41,982 nucleotides of DNA from Herbivorax alkaliphila (GCF_030848475.1 NZ_JAVDDS010000035.1:1-41982), one strand, 5' to 3'; positions 8,758 to 18,116 are shown, counted from the first letter of the stretch. Numbers and translations are program-made. The notes: a model not told the origin generated them from the letters alone.

Positions 8758-8838
8758 TTGTTTAAATATCATATTAGTTAATTTTTATTTAGCTTGTTTT
8801 ATATATCCGTTAAAAAAGCAGTAGGTCTAAGTTTTTGT

Positions 8839-9945
8839 CTAATTCCAAGATACAATATGACTGTCCTTGATTTTTGCCTGTTCTATCATATCCACAAAAG
8901 CTTCAAGTCTTGTCATATATCCACCTTCACCAGTCATTTCATCGACAAGAAGAGACATTACAGGAATTTTATATTTTTTTTGTATTTCACTAAATGTACA
9001 TTGTGCAATGATTTCTGGAAGGCATGTAAAAGGATATATATGAATAACTCCATCCATTTTCTTTTTTGCACTTAAAATACTCCATCCTATAGTATGCATA
9101 CCGTGCCCTCCAATATCTTCAGTCTTTATATATTCCTTTCCTGCCTCAACAGATTTATTTTTTAACTTTAATGGAATCATTTTTTTTATAAAATATTCTG
9201 TTATCCAACCGCTGACAGAAAGACAATTATGTACTTCAACTCCCATATTGCCCAACTTTTTTTCAATTTCAAAATTCATATACTGATTTAATACTACATA
9301 CATCTCACCTACAATTGAAACTTTTAATGGTTTAATGTTTTTATAAACTGGTATTTTTTTTAGTTTATCTTTGGTTGAATGTATCAAACATTTAATGCTT
9401 TTATATCCTTTCTTCTCTTGAGCATCTCTATGAAATTCTGAAAGGACTTTGTCTGTGTCTCCTTTGTTTTTTTCTCTGCACCTTATATGCCTTGAAATTT
9501 TGCTTAATTTATCAACCATATAAACTGTTTTTATTGCATATATTATTCCCCTTACAATCTTCAATTTCTTCTTACCCTCTGTAAGAGGTTTTATTCTATT
9601 AAAAACTTCTTTTATGGAAAGGTTACTTAAATCCATACATACAAAATTCACTTTATAATCAAGGGTTTTCAATATTTCAGCCTGCAGATCTCCGTAATAA
9701 CCTAATCTACACTGTCCACAACCTCCACCAAACAGTATAAAATCCGCCCCATTCTCCAAGCCATATATAAAATCTCCAAGAATTGTTTTAAAAGGCAGGC
9801 ACGCAAATTCAGGAGAGTGTTTCACTCCTTTTTCTAAAGATTTATTATTACTATAAGGGGGCATTATATAATCAATATCTGATATGTCAAGTAGTACTTT
9901 TATAGGAATATACATGTTTCCCATATGAGGAAATGTTACTATCAT
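8839..9945 (-). CDS. HgdB-like protein (2-hydroxyacyl-CoA dehydratase-related), Fe-S candidate
   Basis: 368 residues from ATG 9945; this start is preferred over an upstream in-frame ATG because GGGGTGAT sits directly before it and IVTFPHMGNMYIPIK is a natural beginning. Conserved cysteines occur in PEFACLPFK and GGGCGQCRLGYYGD, and again near the end (FTCLPEIIAQC), suggesting an iron-sulfur cluster. Relatives fall in the BcrC/BadD/HgdB group near CoA-enzyme activases. The gene follows its partner at 9953-10855 by seven bases, so they are one operon. No activase ATPase is in the window. The substrate is unknown and I do not claim dehydratase activity. Confidence 0.75.
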   Translation of the reverse strand: MIVTFPHMGNMYIPIKVLLDISDIDYIMPPYSNNKSLEKGVKHSPEFACLPFKTILGDFIYGLENGADFILFGGGCGQCRLGYYGDLQAEILKTLDYKVNFVCMDLSNLSIKEVFNRIKPLTEGKKKLKIVRGIIYAIKTVYMVDKLSKISRHIRCREKNKGDTDKVLSEFHRDAQEKKGYKSIKCLIHSTKDKLKKIPVYKNIKPLKVSIVGEMYVVLNQYMNFEIEKKLGNMGVEVHNCLSVSGWITEYFIKKMIPLKLKNKSVEAGKEYIKTEDIGGHGMHTIGWSILSAKKKMDGVIHIYPFTCLPEIIAQCTFSEIQKKYKIPVMSLLVDEMTGEGGYMTRLEAFVDMIEQAKIKDSHIVSWN

Positions 9946-9952
9946 AAAAATA

Positions 9953-10855
9953 TCACCCCACCATATCCAAAAATGCTTCAAGCCTTGTATTAAAACCTGC
10001 TTCACCTGTATGTTCATCAACAGTTAGTTTTAAAAATGGCACACTGATATCTGATTTAAAGCACCTCTCTATAAACTCTACTATAAAGGCATCAATTCCA
10101 CATGCAAAGGGTGTAATATATATTATGCCCTTAACTTTTTGTTCTTTTGCAAAAGTAAAGGCACTTCCTAAAAGTTCAAAACCTATTTCCCAGAATACTT
10201 TGCCTTCAAATGGATATGCATTTTTACGTTTGGTTCTATCATCAATGTCTTCAGGAGTATATACATTTATATTGTGCTTTTTAAGCTTGTCAATAAGTTT
10301 CATGCTCAAATAACTGTCATAAATCATATAGGGATGACCTAAAATTGATATGGAAGTATTTTTATTTATATCCTTATCTTTTAAACATTGCTGACTTTTT
10401 TTAAATTTTACATATGCATTTTTAAGGGCATTTACCACATAAGAATACCTAAGTTTTAGGGTTTTAGCTACTACTTTAAGACTTTCAAAAGTTTTATATG
10501 GAAGCCTGTCCATATGAACACTAATATCTAAAACTTTAATTTTGCCTTTTAAATTCAATGAAACGATATCTGGAAGGCCGCAAAATTTTGGACAGGCATA
10601 CTCATTTTCGTCAAGGCTTGAATATCTAGGAATAAATATGTAATCCACTTTATCTTTTAAATGCAAAACATGTCCATGAAAAACCTTGACAGGTAAACAT
10701 GTCTCATTGCTGCAACTTTTTACTCCTAAATCAAGTGTTTGTTTATTTGTTTCATCAGACACTATAACATTACATCCTAAGTTTTTAAAAAACTCTTCCC
10801 AAAGCACATTGTGCTGGAAATAATATAATGCTCTAGGAATTCCAATAGTTATCAT
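9953..10855 (-). CDS. DUF2229 / acyl-CoA dehydratase activase-related protein
   Basis: 300 residues. It begins MITIGIPRALYYFQHNVLWE and carries CSNETCLPVKVFHGH (about residues 48-62) and ACPKFCGLPD (about 87-96), cysteine motifs of the DUF2229 family, which is related to CoA-dehydratase activase proteins. AAAGGAGAT precedes ATG at 10855. The C-terminal TVDEHTGEAGFNTRLEAFLDM closely resembles MTGEGGYMTRLEAFVDM in the downstream gene product, so the two are distant paralogues that may form a heterodimer. In many clostridia homologous domains are fused with an activase in one large protein; here they are split. Confidence 0.75.
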   Translation of the reverse strand: MITIGIPRALYYFQHNVLWEEFFKNLGCNVIVSDETNKQTLDLGVKSCSNETCLPVKVFHGHVLHLKDKVDYIFIPRYSSLDENEYACPKFCGLPDIVSLNLKGKIKVLDISVHMDRLPYKTFESLKVVAKTLKLRYSYVVNALKNAYVKFKKSQQCLKDKDINKNTSISILGHPYMIYDSYLSMKLIDKLKKHNINVYTPEDIDDRTKRKNAYPFEGKVFWEIGFELLGSAFTFAKEQKVKGIIYITPFACGIDAFIVEFIERCFKSDISVPFLKLTVDEHTGEAGFNTRLEAFLDMVG

Positions 10856-11018
10856 TTGTTTATCTCCTTTTAATATTTCGAATTTGTTCCAAATGATATT
10901 ATTGGCTCCTTATTATTCTATTATTCTCCATACACATAAATTTTTATCTTTTTTTATATTTTTTGTTCAAGCTGTGCCTTTAAATATATCTCCAACTATA
11001 AATTCTGCCCATAAATAC

Positions 11019-12107
11019 TTATACTCTAGCAGCGTTATTATACTCTTCAGTTAAGGAATTCACCAATTCCTTAACTGAAACAATTTTTTCAGTTTTATAA
11101 GCATTTTCACCGGCAAAAGCAAACCCATCTTTCATTTCCCCATTTTTTGCATTTATTAACGCAAGTACAATACAATAAGGACTGGATTTATATTTACAAG
11201 TTACAATACAGTGATACGGACATTTATATGGTTTTTTAGTACCTATATTTACATCATTGATAAACTCATTAATAATCGCTCTTCCAGGCATGCCAACTGG
11301 ACTTTTTATAATTCCTATATCTTCTTTTTTGCAATCAATATAAGCTTTTTTAAATTCGTAAGAAGCATCACATTCCTCTGTTGTCACAAAGCGAGTCGCC
11401 ATCTGAACACCAGAAGCTCCCAGTTGAATGAATTTATATATGTCCTCTCCAGTATATATACCTCCTGCTGCAATTACCGGGACAGGTTTGCCCGCTTTAT
11501 CTTCAATATTTTTAGATTCTATAATTACTTCAGAAACAAGCTTTTCCAATGCATAATTTTCATCTTCAATTTGCTCATTTTTAAATCCTAGGTGTCCACC
11601 TGCCTTAGGCCCTTCAATCACAATAGCGTCAGGAGCATATTCATATTTCCCCAGCCATTTTTTAGCAATTAGACCTGCAGCTCTTGCAGAAGATACAATG
11701 GGAACGAGTTTTGTATCCTTAGATTCTCCTAAAAAAGATGGAAGATTCAGCGGAAGCCCTGCCCCAGAGAAAATTATATCTATCCCTTCTTCTATTGATG
11801 TCTTAACCATATCTGAAAAGTTTGATGATGCTACCATAATATTTACTCCAAGAATTCCTTTGGTAAGTTCACGGGCCTTTCTTATCTCTTTTCTCAGTGC
11901 TCTTATATTAGCCTTTACATAATTTTTTGAAAAATCAGGCTCTAGCATTCCAATGGCAGCCGTAGAAATAACTCCTATTCCACCTTCATTAGCTACAGCT
12001 GCTGCAAGTCCGCTTAAAGAAACACCTATACCCATACCCCCTTGAACAATAGGCAGCTTTGCTGTTAAATTGCTTATATTTAAGCTTTTTCCACTCCATT
12101 TCAACAT
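11019..12107 (-). CDS. Nitronate monooxygenase / FabK-like FMN enzyme
   Basis: 362 residues of the 2-nitropropane dioxygenase family TIM barrel. Key segments are PIVQGGMGIGVS at the N-terminus, IVIEGPKAGGHLGF (about residues 172-185), VIAAGGIYTGEDI (about 209-221) and GASGVQMATRFVTTEEC (about 230-246), which together form the FMN phosphate site. The glycine-histidine GGHLG is typical. A C-terminal cysteine cluster (KCPYHCIVTCKYKSSPYC) is seen in clostridial members. The substrate could be a nitronate or an enoyl-ACP-like compound; the family is often over-annotated. AAGGGGAAG precedes ATG at 12107. It stands alone between two gene groups. Confidence 0.85.
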   Translation of the reverse strand: MLKWSGKSLNISNLTAKLPIVQGGMGIGVSLSGLAAAVANEGGIGVISTAAIGMLEPDFSKNYVKANIRALRKEIRKARELTKGILGVNIMVASSNFSDMVKTSIEEGIDIIFSGAGLPLNLPSFLGESKDTKLVPIVSSARAAGLIAKKWLGKYEYAPDAIVIEGPKAGGHLGFKNEQIEDENYALEKLVSEVIIESKNIEDKAGKPVPVIAAGGIYTGEDIYKFIQLGASGVQMATRFVTTEECDASYEFKKAYIDCKKEDIGIIKSPVGMPGRAIINEFINDVNIGTKKPYKCPYHCIVTCKYKSSPYCIVLALINAKNGEMKDGFAFAGENAYKTEKIVSVKELVNSLTEEYNNAARV

Positions 12108-12177
12108 AAATCTTCCCCTTACTTTTATTAAACTGTTTACATTTAAGTTAATTTATAAACCTTATTACAAAAACCAA

Positions 12178-12205
12178 AGAGTAGATTTTCAAATCAATCC
12201 ACTCT
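12178..12205 (-). terminator. Terminator-like hairpin after the GGDEF/HD-GYP gene
   Basis: On the minus strand AGAGTGGAT pairs with ATCTACTCT with one mismatch around a ten-base loop, followed by TTTGGTTTTTG. It lies about 180 bases past the stop of the gene at 12385. Confidence 0.5.
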
Positions 12206-12384
12206 TCACTATCATTAAGTATTCACTGATTATGGTTTAGTATACACAAATTTATAAGTCAAAATTCAAATACTATACTTACTATTTTTTGTTGTCATAT
12301 CATTATATCATTAATTAGTACGCCTATGTATTTATTTTATAAATTATTTTAAAGGTAATTTCTTCATGTCTAGCTACTGGCCAA

Positions 12385-15303
12385 TTAGTTCATCATCCTT
12401 ATAAAAACTTCAACTATTTCAGGATCAAACTGTGTGCCAGCACACCTTTTTAGCTCTGTTAAGGCTTCATTTTTAACCTTTGTTATTTGATATGATCTTT
12501 GTGCCGTCATAGCCTCATATGCATCTGCCACAGTTATTATTCTTGCCTGCAAAGGTATTTCCTCTTTTTTTAATCCTTCTGGATATCCCCTTCCATCCCA
12601 CCTTTCATGGTGATAAAGTACAAATTCTGCTAACCACGCGTATTCATCTACCCCTCTAAGTATTTGATAACCCGTTACAGGATGTCTTTTGATTATTTCC
12701 CATTCCTCATCTGTTAGTTTTTCCTTTTTATTGAGAATTTCGGGTGGAACCATAATCTTTCCTATATCATGTAAAATGCCTGCCGCCTTAATTCCATCTA
12801 TTTCTCTTTCATTTAGACATAGTCCTTTTGCAATAATCTCACAAAACTGAGATACCATTTCAGTATGTATTTGCTCTTTATCATACTTATTATTTATATT
12901 AAGTAATACTGTTTCTATTGTTTTGCTCCTCATAATCCTACCAAATTTGAGTTTGTTTTTGTACATGTTGTTATCAGCTTCTTTTAGGATTTCAAAAATA
13001 TCTTGTTCTTCATTCTCTTTAACTGCATATCCAATAGCAAGTGATACTATTATGGATTCAATCCTAGTATTGGCGGCTTTCTCACTAATCCTTTTAATAA
13101 TTGCCTTAGTTTCTCTTGAATTTGTATTAGGTAATAACACATCAAACTCATCCCCACCAGTTCTACATATTATATCCGTTGACCTGCATGATTTTCTGAT
13201 TATATTTGCAACCTCTTTAAGCAACCTATCACCCATTTCATGTCCAAAAGCATCATTTGTGAGTTTGAGTCCGTTTACATCAACAGTGATAATTGAAAAT
13301 GGCAAACTTCTTTTACTATCAAGTCTTTTAATTGAATCCTCCATGTATCGCCTGTTATATAAGCCTGTCAAATAGTCATTAAAACTTAAATACTCTATTT
13401 GTTTTTCCTTTTCCCTTTTTTCTGTGAAATCTCTAAACACTATTACAACCCCTGTAATATGTCCTTTTTTATCCTTGATAGGAGCCGCTGTATCTTCAAT
13501 CTGTGTTTCCTTGCCGTCTTTTGATATCAATACTATACGGTTTTCAATTTGATTTGTTTTTCCTGTTCTTAGCACTTCTTTGGCTGGATTTATGCATTTT
13601 CTTCTTGTGTATTCACTGATTATTTTAAAAATACTATCTATAGGTTTTCCTATAGCCTCTTTTTGTGTCCACCCTGTAAGTTTTTCTGCAACTGGATTCA
13701 TTACCTTAACTCTACAATCTGTGTCTGTAGAAATAACAGCGTCACCAACAGAAAGTAAAGTAGTTCTAAATTGTTCCTTTTCTTTATATATCAGTTCTTC
13801 CATGAGCTTTCGCTCGGTTATAACCTCTGTATATACTATTAATCCTCCTACTGTTCCATCCTTTTCATACCAAGGACGACACTCCCAGCGTGTCCAATCT
13901 ACCGTTCCATCATCCCTAAAATATGGATCTTCTCCAGCACTTGAAACTTCACCCTTTAATACTTTTTTATGTACATCTCTCCACTTTTGAGGCAAGTCAG
14001 GCAAAACATCGTAATGGTGCCTGCCTATGATGTTTTTTTCCTTAATCCTAAATGTTTCAATATATTTTTTACTTACATATTTATAGTTTAAATCTTTATC
14101 ATGCACTGCCACAGCACTTCTATTATGCTCTATTATGTAATGCATAAGATCATTCATATAAGATACTTCTGCTTCAGAATTCTTCCTCGATGTAATATCT
14201 CTGCAAAAGCATATTAAACTCCTCGGATTTTTATTCGTACTGGTTACTGAGATTTCTACATCAAATATTGAACCGTCTTTTCTTTTGTATCTTGTTTCAA
14301 ATATTTCTGAGTGATTATCTATTATTCTACTAGTCCTTTCTTTAATCTTTTCATCCGACTCTTTAGCTTCAATATCTCTAATAGATAGTTTAAGCAGTTC
14401 GTCTCTAGCATACCCCAGCATTTTACAAAAAGCTGTATTTACATCAACTATTTCTCCTGTTTCTCCTAATAAGCAAAAACCATCCTGAGTAGTATCAAGA
14501 ATTGTGTTTAAGTATTCTTCTCTTTTCTCATGCTTTTCTTTTTCTAGTGTTTTTTCCGTAATATCTCTTGCCGCTGCATAAATTATCCTTCCTTGTGCAA
14601 GACAGCACCATTCTATGTATTTATAATCACCATTAACAGTCCTATATCTATTGACAAAACTAATAACATCTTTTTGGTTCGCAAGTGTCTTAATAGCATC
14701 TAAAGTGCTAGTAATATCATCAGGATGAACAAAGTCAAGAAATCCTTTGGATTCAAGGAATTCTACCGAGTATCCAAGTAATTTTTCCCAAGCCTTATTA
14801 ACCTTAATAAAATTCCCATCTAAGTCTGCAAAGCAAAGCAAATCAAAATTGATTTCAAAAAAAATTTCAAATTCCTCTTCTATTCCTTTAAGTTCATTTA
14901 TTTCTCTTAAGTAGCCATGCCAAAGTACGCTTCCATCTGAAAGTTTTTCTGGTCTTGCCAATCCTCTAACCCAACTTAATCCTTTTTGGGGCAAAATAAC
15001 TCGGTATTCATCTTTCCAAATTTCCATGGTTTTAAATGATTTCATAATTGATTCTACAACTTTATCATAGTCATCTGGATGAATTCTTGAATATACCTTG
15101 GTAGCATCTTTCTTTACTTCATCAGGAGTTACCTCGTATATATCCCAGATGCCCTCACTTGCAAAAGGAAAGCAAGATGACCCATCAGGACGCATTAAAT
15201 ATTGATATATGACGCCTGGCACTTGATGAGATAATTTATCTAGTAATTTACTTTTATCATCCAAATTACTATTTTGGGGCTTTTCTAAAGACTTGTTTGC
15301 CAT
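12385..15303 (-). CDS. PAS-rich GGDEF/HD-GYP cyclic-di-GMP protein
   Basis: 972 residues from ATG 15303, chosen because AAGGAGGT lies just upstream. There are no membrane spans, so it is cytosolic. About five PAS/PAC modules occupy residues 20-610 (for example HPDDYDKV, ILDTTQDGFCLLGETG, VGDAVISTDTDCRVKVMNP). Next is a diguanylate cyclase domain with an intact RTGGDEF near residue 716 and an RSTD inhibitory I-site five residues before it. Last is a complete HD-GYP phosphodiesterase with HDIGK near 842 and HHERWDGRGYPEG near 900-912. Both opposing activities look catalytically complete, so one may be gated by the PAS sensors. The signals are unknown; PAS domains often bind haem, flavin or small ligands. 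Confidence 0.93.
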   Translation of the reverse strand: MANKSLEKPQNSNLDDKSKLLDKLSHQVPGVIYQYLMRPDGSSCFPFASEGIWDIYEVTPDEVKKDATKVYSRIHPDDYDKVVESIMKSFKTMEIWKDEYRVILPQKGLSWVRGLARPEKLSDGSVLWHGYLREINELKGIEEEFEIFFEINFDLLCFADLDGNFIKVNKAWEKLLGYSVEFLESKGFLDFVHPDDITSTLDAIKTLANQKDVISFVNRYRTVNGDYKYIEWCCLAQGRIIYAAARDITEKTLEKEKHEKREEYLNTILDTTQDGFCLLGETGEIVDVNTAFCKMLGYARDELLKLSIRDIEAKESDEKIKERTSRIIDNHSEIFETRYKRKDGSIFDVEISVTSTNKNPRSLICFCRDITSRKNSEAEVSYMNDLMHYIIEHNRSAVAVHDKDLNYKYVSKKYIETFRIKEKNIIGRHHYDVLPDLPQKWRDVHKKVLKGEVSSAGEDPYFRDDGTVDWTRWECRPWYEKDGTVGGLIVYTEVITERKLMEELIYKEKEQFRTTLLSVGDAVISTDTDCRVKVMNPVAEKLTGWTQKEAIGKPIDSIFKIISEYTRRKCINPAKEVLRTGKTNQIENRIVLISKDGKETQIEDTAAPIKDKKGHITGVVIVFRDFTEKREKEKQIEYLSFNDYLTGLYNRRYMEDSIKRLDSKRSLPFSIITVDVNGLKLTNDAFGHEMGDRLLKEVANIIRKSCRSTDIICRTGGDEFDVLLPNTNSRETKAIIKRISEKAANTRIESIIVSLAIGYAVKENEEQDIFEILKEADNNMYKNKLKFGRIMRSKTIETVLLNINNKYDKEQIHTEMVSQFCEIIAKGLCLNEREIDGIKAAGILHDIGKIMVPPEILNKKEKLTDEEWEIIKRHPVTGYQILRGVDEYAWLAEFVLYHHERWDGRGYPEGLKKEEIPLQARIITVADAYEAMTAQRSYQITKVKNEALTELKRCAGTQFDPEIVEVFIRMMN

Positions 15304-15389
15304 TACTTCTACCTCCTTACAAAAGGTACTTGCCCTTTTAATATATCTCAAAAAGTGACAAATTTCAAGTACTTAGTAAGTAATTGAAG

Positions 15390-15443
15390 AAACCAGGGGA
15401 AACCAGGGGAACCAAGGGGCCCAGGGGAACAGTCCCCTTGGTT
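15390..15443. repeat. Short G-rich tandem repeat ending in a strong hairpin
   Basis: Three imperfect ten-base units (aaaccagggg, aaaccagggg, aaccaagggg) run into a perfect ten-pair hairpin: AACCAAGGGG (15410-15419) with CCCCTTGGTT (15434-15443). It is much richer in G than its surroundings and lies between the ends of two unrelated genes. It may be a small dispersed repeat and may also stop transcription. Confidence 0.6.
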
Positions 15444-15501
15444 GGACAAGTTAATATACCTTTTCGAAAACTGAACCTTTTTTTAAAATTCCCAAGCGGT
15501 A

Positions 15502-16701
15502 TTAGTATTTGTCCATTAACAAAAAATCTCGAATATTAACATTTTTTATACCGTTTCTTCCTCTATCGATTTCATCCATGGAAACAACATATTTTGGATA
15601 ATTATCAGGAATAGATTCTAGAACCGTGAATTCTCTTTCAACAGTTTCTTCTGAAGCAAGAATATATGTCACCTGAACATATATTTTTTCATTTCCAAGT
15701 ACTGATACAAAGTCAATTTCATTCTTATTATTCTTTCCAACTCTAACATCATATCCACGACGAAGTAATTCCATGTAGACAATATTTTCAAGTGTCTGAT
15801 TTATATCACGCATGTTATTCCCGTAAATAGCTTCACGGATTCCGTGGTCTGCAATATATATTTTCTCCTGAAATTGTAAAAGTTTTTTTCCAATTACGTC
15901 CTCACGTTGAACTAAATGAAGAAAGCAAGCTGTTTTACAATAATCAATATAGTTGTAGATTGTTTCAGTAGAAACACCCCTCATCTCACTTTTTAAATAT
16001 TTTGAAATATTAGTTGCAGAAAATGCATTCCCAATATTAGCCACAAAGAATTGGATAAGTCTCTTAAGCAGTTCTATATCACGTATTTTATTTCTTGTTG
16101 CTATATCTTTCAAAATTATGGAATCATAAATATCACTCAGATACTGCATAGCACTTTTTGTATCAATTGGAAACTGATACAAAAAAGGCATTCCCCCTCT
16201 TGTAAGATATATTTGAAATGCATCTCTTTTATTTTTATCAGGACTAATATCTAATATTTCTTTGTAGGAAAATGGAAAAATTTTAAACTCAACATATCGC
16301 CCTGCAAGATAGGTTGCAAGCTCTCCTGATAATAACTTTGCATTTGAACCTGTAATATAGATATCAGCATCAAAATCTATCATACAAGAATTAATCATAG
16401 TTTCCCAACCATCAAGCTCTTGTATTTCATCGAAAAACAAGTATACTTTACCAGTAACTGAAAAAGCAAAATTGCGAACATATGCATAAACCCCATCAAC
16501 AGAAGATATAAATTCGTTATTTTTACTTTCTAAATTAACAGATAAAAAATTCCTATCAGATACTCCTTGCAAACTTAATTCTTCCCGTATTAATTCAAGC
16601 ATTACTGATTTTCCAGAACGTCTTATTCCTGTCAGTACCTTAACAATATTCTGATTCATAAATGGACGGATTTTTGTCATATATAATTCTCGTTTTATCA
16701 T
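15502..16701 (-). CDS. Orphan P-loop ATPase with C-terminal DUF4143
   Basis: 399 residues from ATG 16701 (AAAGGATG upstream). Walker A is GIRRSGKSV (about residues 25-33) and Walker B is VYLFFDEIQ (about 85-93), followed by ITGSNAKLLS sensor-like residues. The C-terminal DUF4143 region holds ENIVYMELLRRGYDV and NEIDFV...YVQVTY, a decayed-looking PD-(D/E)XK nuclease-like fold in which the usual lysine motif is altered. The family is very common in anaerobes, highly variable in copy number and of unknown function; links to toxin-like or mobile elements have been suggested. The gene sits alone in an accessory stretch beside a toxin-antitoxin pair. Confidence 0.85.
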   Translation of the reverse strand: MIKRELYMTKIRPFMNQNIVKVLTGIRRSGKSVMLELIREELSLQGVSDRNFLSVNLESKNNEFISSVDGVYAYVRNFAFSVTGKVYLFFDEIQELDGWETMINSCMIDFDADIYITGSNAKLLSGELATYLAGRYVEFKIFPFSYKEILDISPDKNKRDAFQIYLTRGGMPFLYQFPIDTKSAMQYLSDIYDSIILKDIATRNKIRDIELLKRLIQFFVANIGNAFSATNISKYLKSEMRGVSTETIYNYIDYCKTACFLHLVQREDVIGKKLLQFQEKIYIADHGIREAIYGNNMRDINQTLENIVYMELLRRGYDVRVGKNNKNEIDFVSVLGNEKIYVQVTYILASEETVEREFTVLESIPDNYPKYVVSMDEIDRGRNGIKNVNIRDFLLMDKY

Positions 16702-16868
16702 TTCATCACATCCTTTCATTAATAGTATATTATCAAAATATCATATTTATACCGAAATCTCAAGATTAATTATAAATTATTTTTTGTTATATCGAAATCC
16801 TTTGTGAAAAATCTCACTATTCTGAGACATTACTAAGAAGGATTTCTACAATAGATTTATGGCATTAT

Positions 16869-16899
16869 AAAAGGACTGCAATACAATTGCAATCCTTTT
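16869..16899. terminator. Bidirectional terminator-like hairpin
   Basis: AAAAGGAcTGCAAT (16869-16882) pairs with ATTGCAaTCCTTTT (16886-16899) around ACA, with A-runs and T-runs on both sides. It is in the 655-base gap between the ATPase gene and the antitoxin gene and could stop transcripts in either direction. Confidence 0.65.
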
Positions 16900-16937
16900 T
16901 AATTTGTCTAATCACTCAAACTAATCTTTCAAAGTTA

Positions 16938-17060
16938 TTAAAATTCATCACTTTCCTCCGATTCTCTTAAAAGCCTCTCCTGAACAATCCTATCCTTTTC
17001 AAGCTTTCTGCAAAGGCTTTTGCAATTTCTGCTGTGACCTTACCAGAATTATTTAAATGT
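16938..17060 (-). pseudogene. Possible decayed 3' end of a small gene
   Basis: In the 655-base gap a minus-strand frame reads KLEKDRIVQERLLRESEES and ends at TAA 16938-16940, while the adjoining upstream stretch reads VTAEIAKAFAESL in another frame. Both look protein-like, as if one short gene had a frameshift. No start or clear family can be given. The rest of the gap is AT-rich with no gene. Confidence 0.2.
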
Positions 17061-17226
17061 CTCTAAATATTTATTTACAAATTCTACATCACTTATTCAC
17101 TTTCTTATAGCTGTCTTTACTATTCTTTCTTTGGCTACCATCTTCACCTTTTATAATATTACTTCTGTTTGCTTTTTCAATTTGACTGCCTTAAATTGTT
17201 CATCTCTAATAAATTAAATAATCGAA

Positions 17227-17306
17227 TTTATAAAAAGGATTTTTGCGATTTTCTTTTTTATAAATTTTTATAAAAAGGATTTCATTCATTTTCTTTTTCA
17301 TATGCA
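17227..17306. repeat. Two-copy direct repeat with 40-base period
   Basis: TTTATAAAAAGGATTT occurs at 17227 and again at 17267, each followed by a similar ATTTTCTTTTT tract. It lies just past the antitoxin gene end. Confidence 0.6.
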
Positions 17307-17356
17307 AAAATTTCAAAGCACCCCTTAAATAAACCTTCTTAAACTGTCTTTTATTG

Positions 17357-17674
17357 TTACTGCTCAATATACTGATGCAGTATTGTTAAATCTCGGCTTA
17401 TAATCTCCAGAAGTCTTTGAGAAGAACCTTGTGGAATATTTATTCCAGCCTCCCATGCTTCAACTGTCTTTTTTGATACTCCCATAAAACATGCAAAAGC
17501 AGATTGTGAAAGATTTGCTTTTAATCTTATATCTTTAATCTCTTGTGATGTATATTGATGTATAGGTTCAACTTTAACCCTTCTTACTCTTATATTCGTT
17601 GACTTACCCTTTTCATAGTCTAAAGCCTCTTCCAATCCGTTTTTTATACTTTCAAACAAATTAAAATTACTCAT
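17357..17674 (-). CDS. HigA-like antitoxin (HTH)
   Basis: 105 residues. The C-terminal half is a helix-turn-helix of the HigA/XRE type: DIRLKANLSQSAFACFMGVS followed by KTVEAWEAGINIPQGSSQRLL, a signature of antitoxins paired with RelE/HigB toxins. The N-terminal 45 residues are probably the toxin-neutralising part. It starts four bases after the toxin stop. Such antitoxins repress their own operon with the toxin as co-repressor; that is inferred here. Confidence 0.85.
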   Translation of the reverse strand: MSNFNLFESIKNGLEEALDYEKGKSTNIRVRRVKVEPIHQYTSQEIKDIRLKANLSQSAFACFMGVSKKTVEAWEAGINIPQGSSQRLLEIISRDLTILHQYIEQ

Positions 17675-17678
17675 ATAA

Positions 17679-18014
17679 CTACTCCTTTCCTACTTCAAGC
17701 TTTTTTACCAAAGAATAAAGTATCTTTCTCTGTTCCATTGTTAAATCCGACTTTTCATTCTTAGTATATGCAGTCAACATATATATTCTTTCAAATGATG
17801 TGAAATCTATGTAAAGAACTCTTGATCCACTACTTTTTCCTTGCCCTTTTATTTGCCATCTTAGCTTCCTAACTCCACCTGTGCCAACAATAACATCCCC
17901 AGACATTGGATTGCTACAAAGAAATATTTCAAGCTCTCTCAAGTCTTCTTCTGAAAGTCCAATTGCTTGCCATCGCTTCAAAAATTCATTGGTAAAAACA
18001 AATTCTCTCTCCAA
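17679..18014 (-). CDS. HigB/RelE-family toxin
   Basis: 111 residues. VRKLRWQIKGQGKSSGSRVLYIDF (read in two pieces: VRKLRWQIKGQGKSSG and SRVLYIDF) and IYMLTAYTKNEKSDLTMEQ follow the pattern of RelE/HigB mRNA-cleaving toxins, including the basic patch and the YxKNEKxDL segment. The toxin gene comes first and the HTH antitoxin second, the reversed order typical of higBA. The pair lies in an accessory stretch next to ssrA. Confidence 0.85.
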   Translation of the reverse strand: MEREFVFTNEFLKRWQAIGLSEEDLRELEIFLCSNPMSGDVIVGTGGVRKLRWQIKGQGKSSGSRVLYIDFTSFERIYMLTAYTKNEKSDLTMEQRKILYSLVKKLEVGKE

Positions 18015-18116
18015 TTTTTTTTCACCACCTATTTATATTATACCCTATCAGATAGGATAAAATCAAATAAAAAAAAGAAGGACTTTTCACCTTCTCCACA
18101 ATTCATGTCAATTCAC

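Noticed and set aside
8839-10020. Longer start of the HgdB-like protein at 10020
   Set aside because: The extra 25 residues overlap the end of the upstream gene; ATG 9945 has GGGGTGAT immediately before it.
11211-11591. 126-codon plus-strand frame opposite the nitronate monooxygenase gene
   Set aside because: It is rich in Phe, Tyr, Ile and Asn from reverse-strand reading and has no family resemblance.
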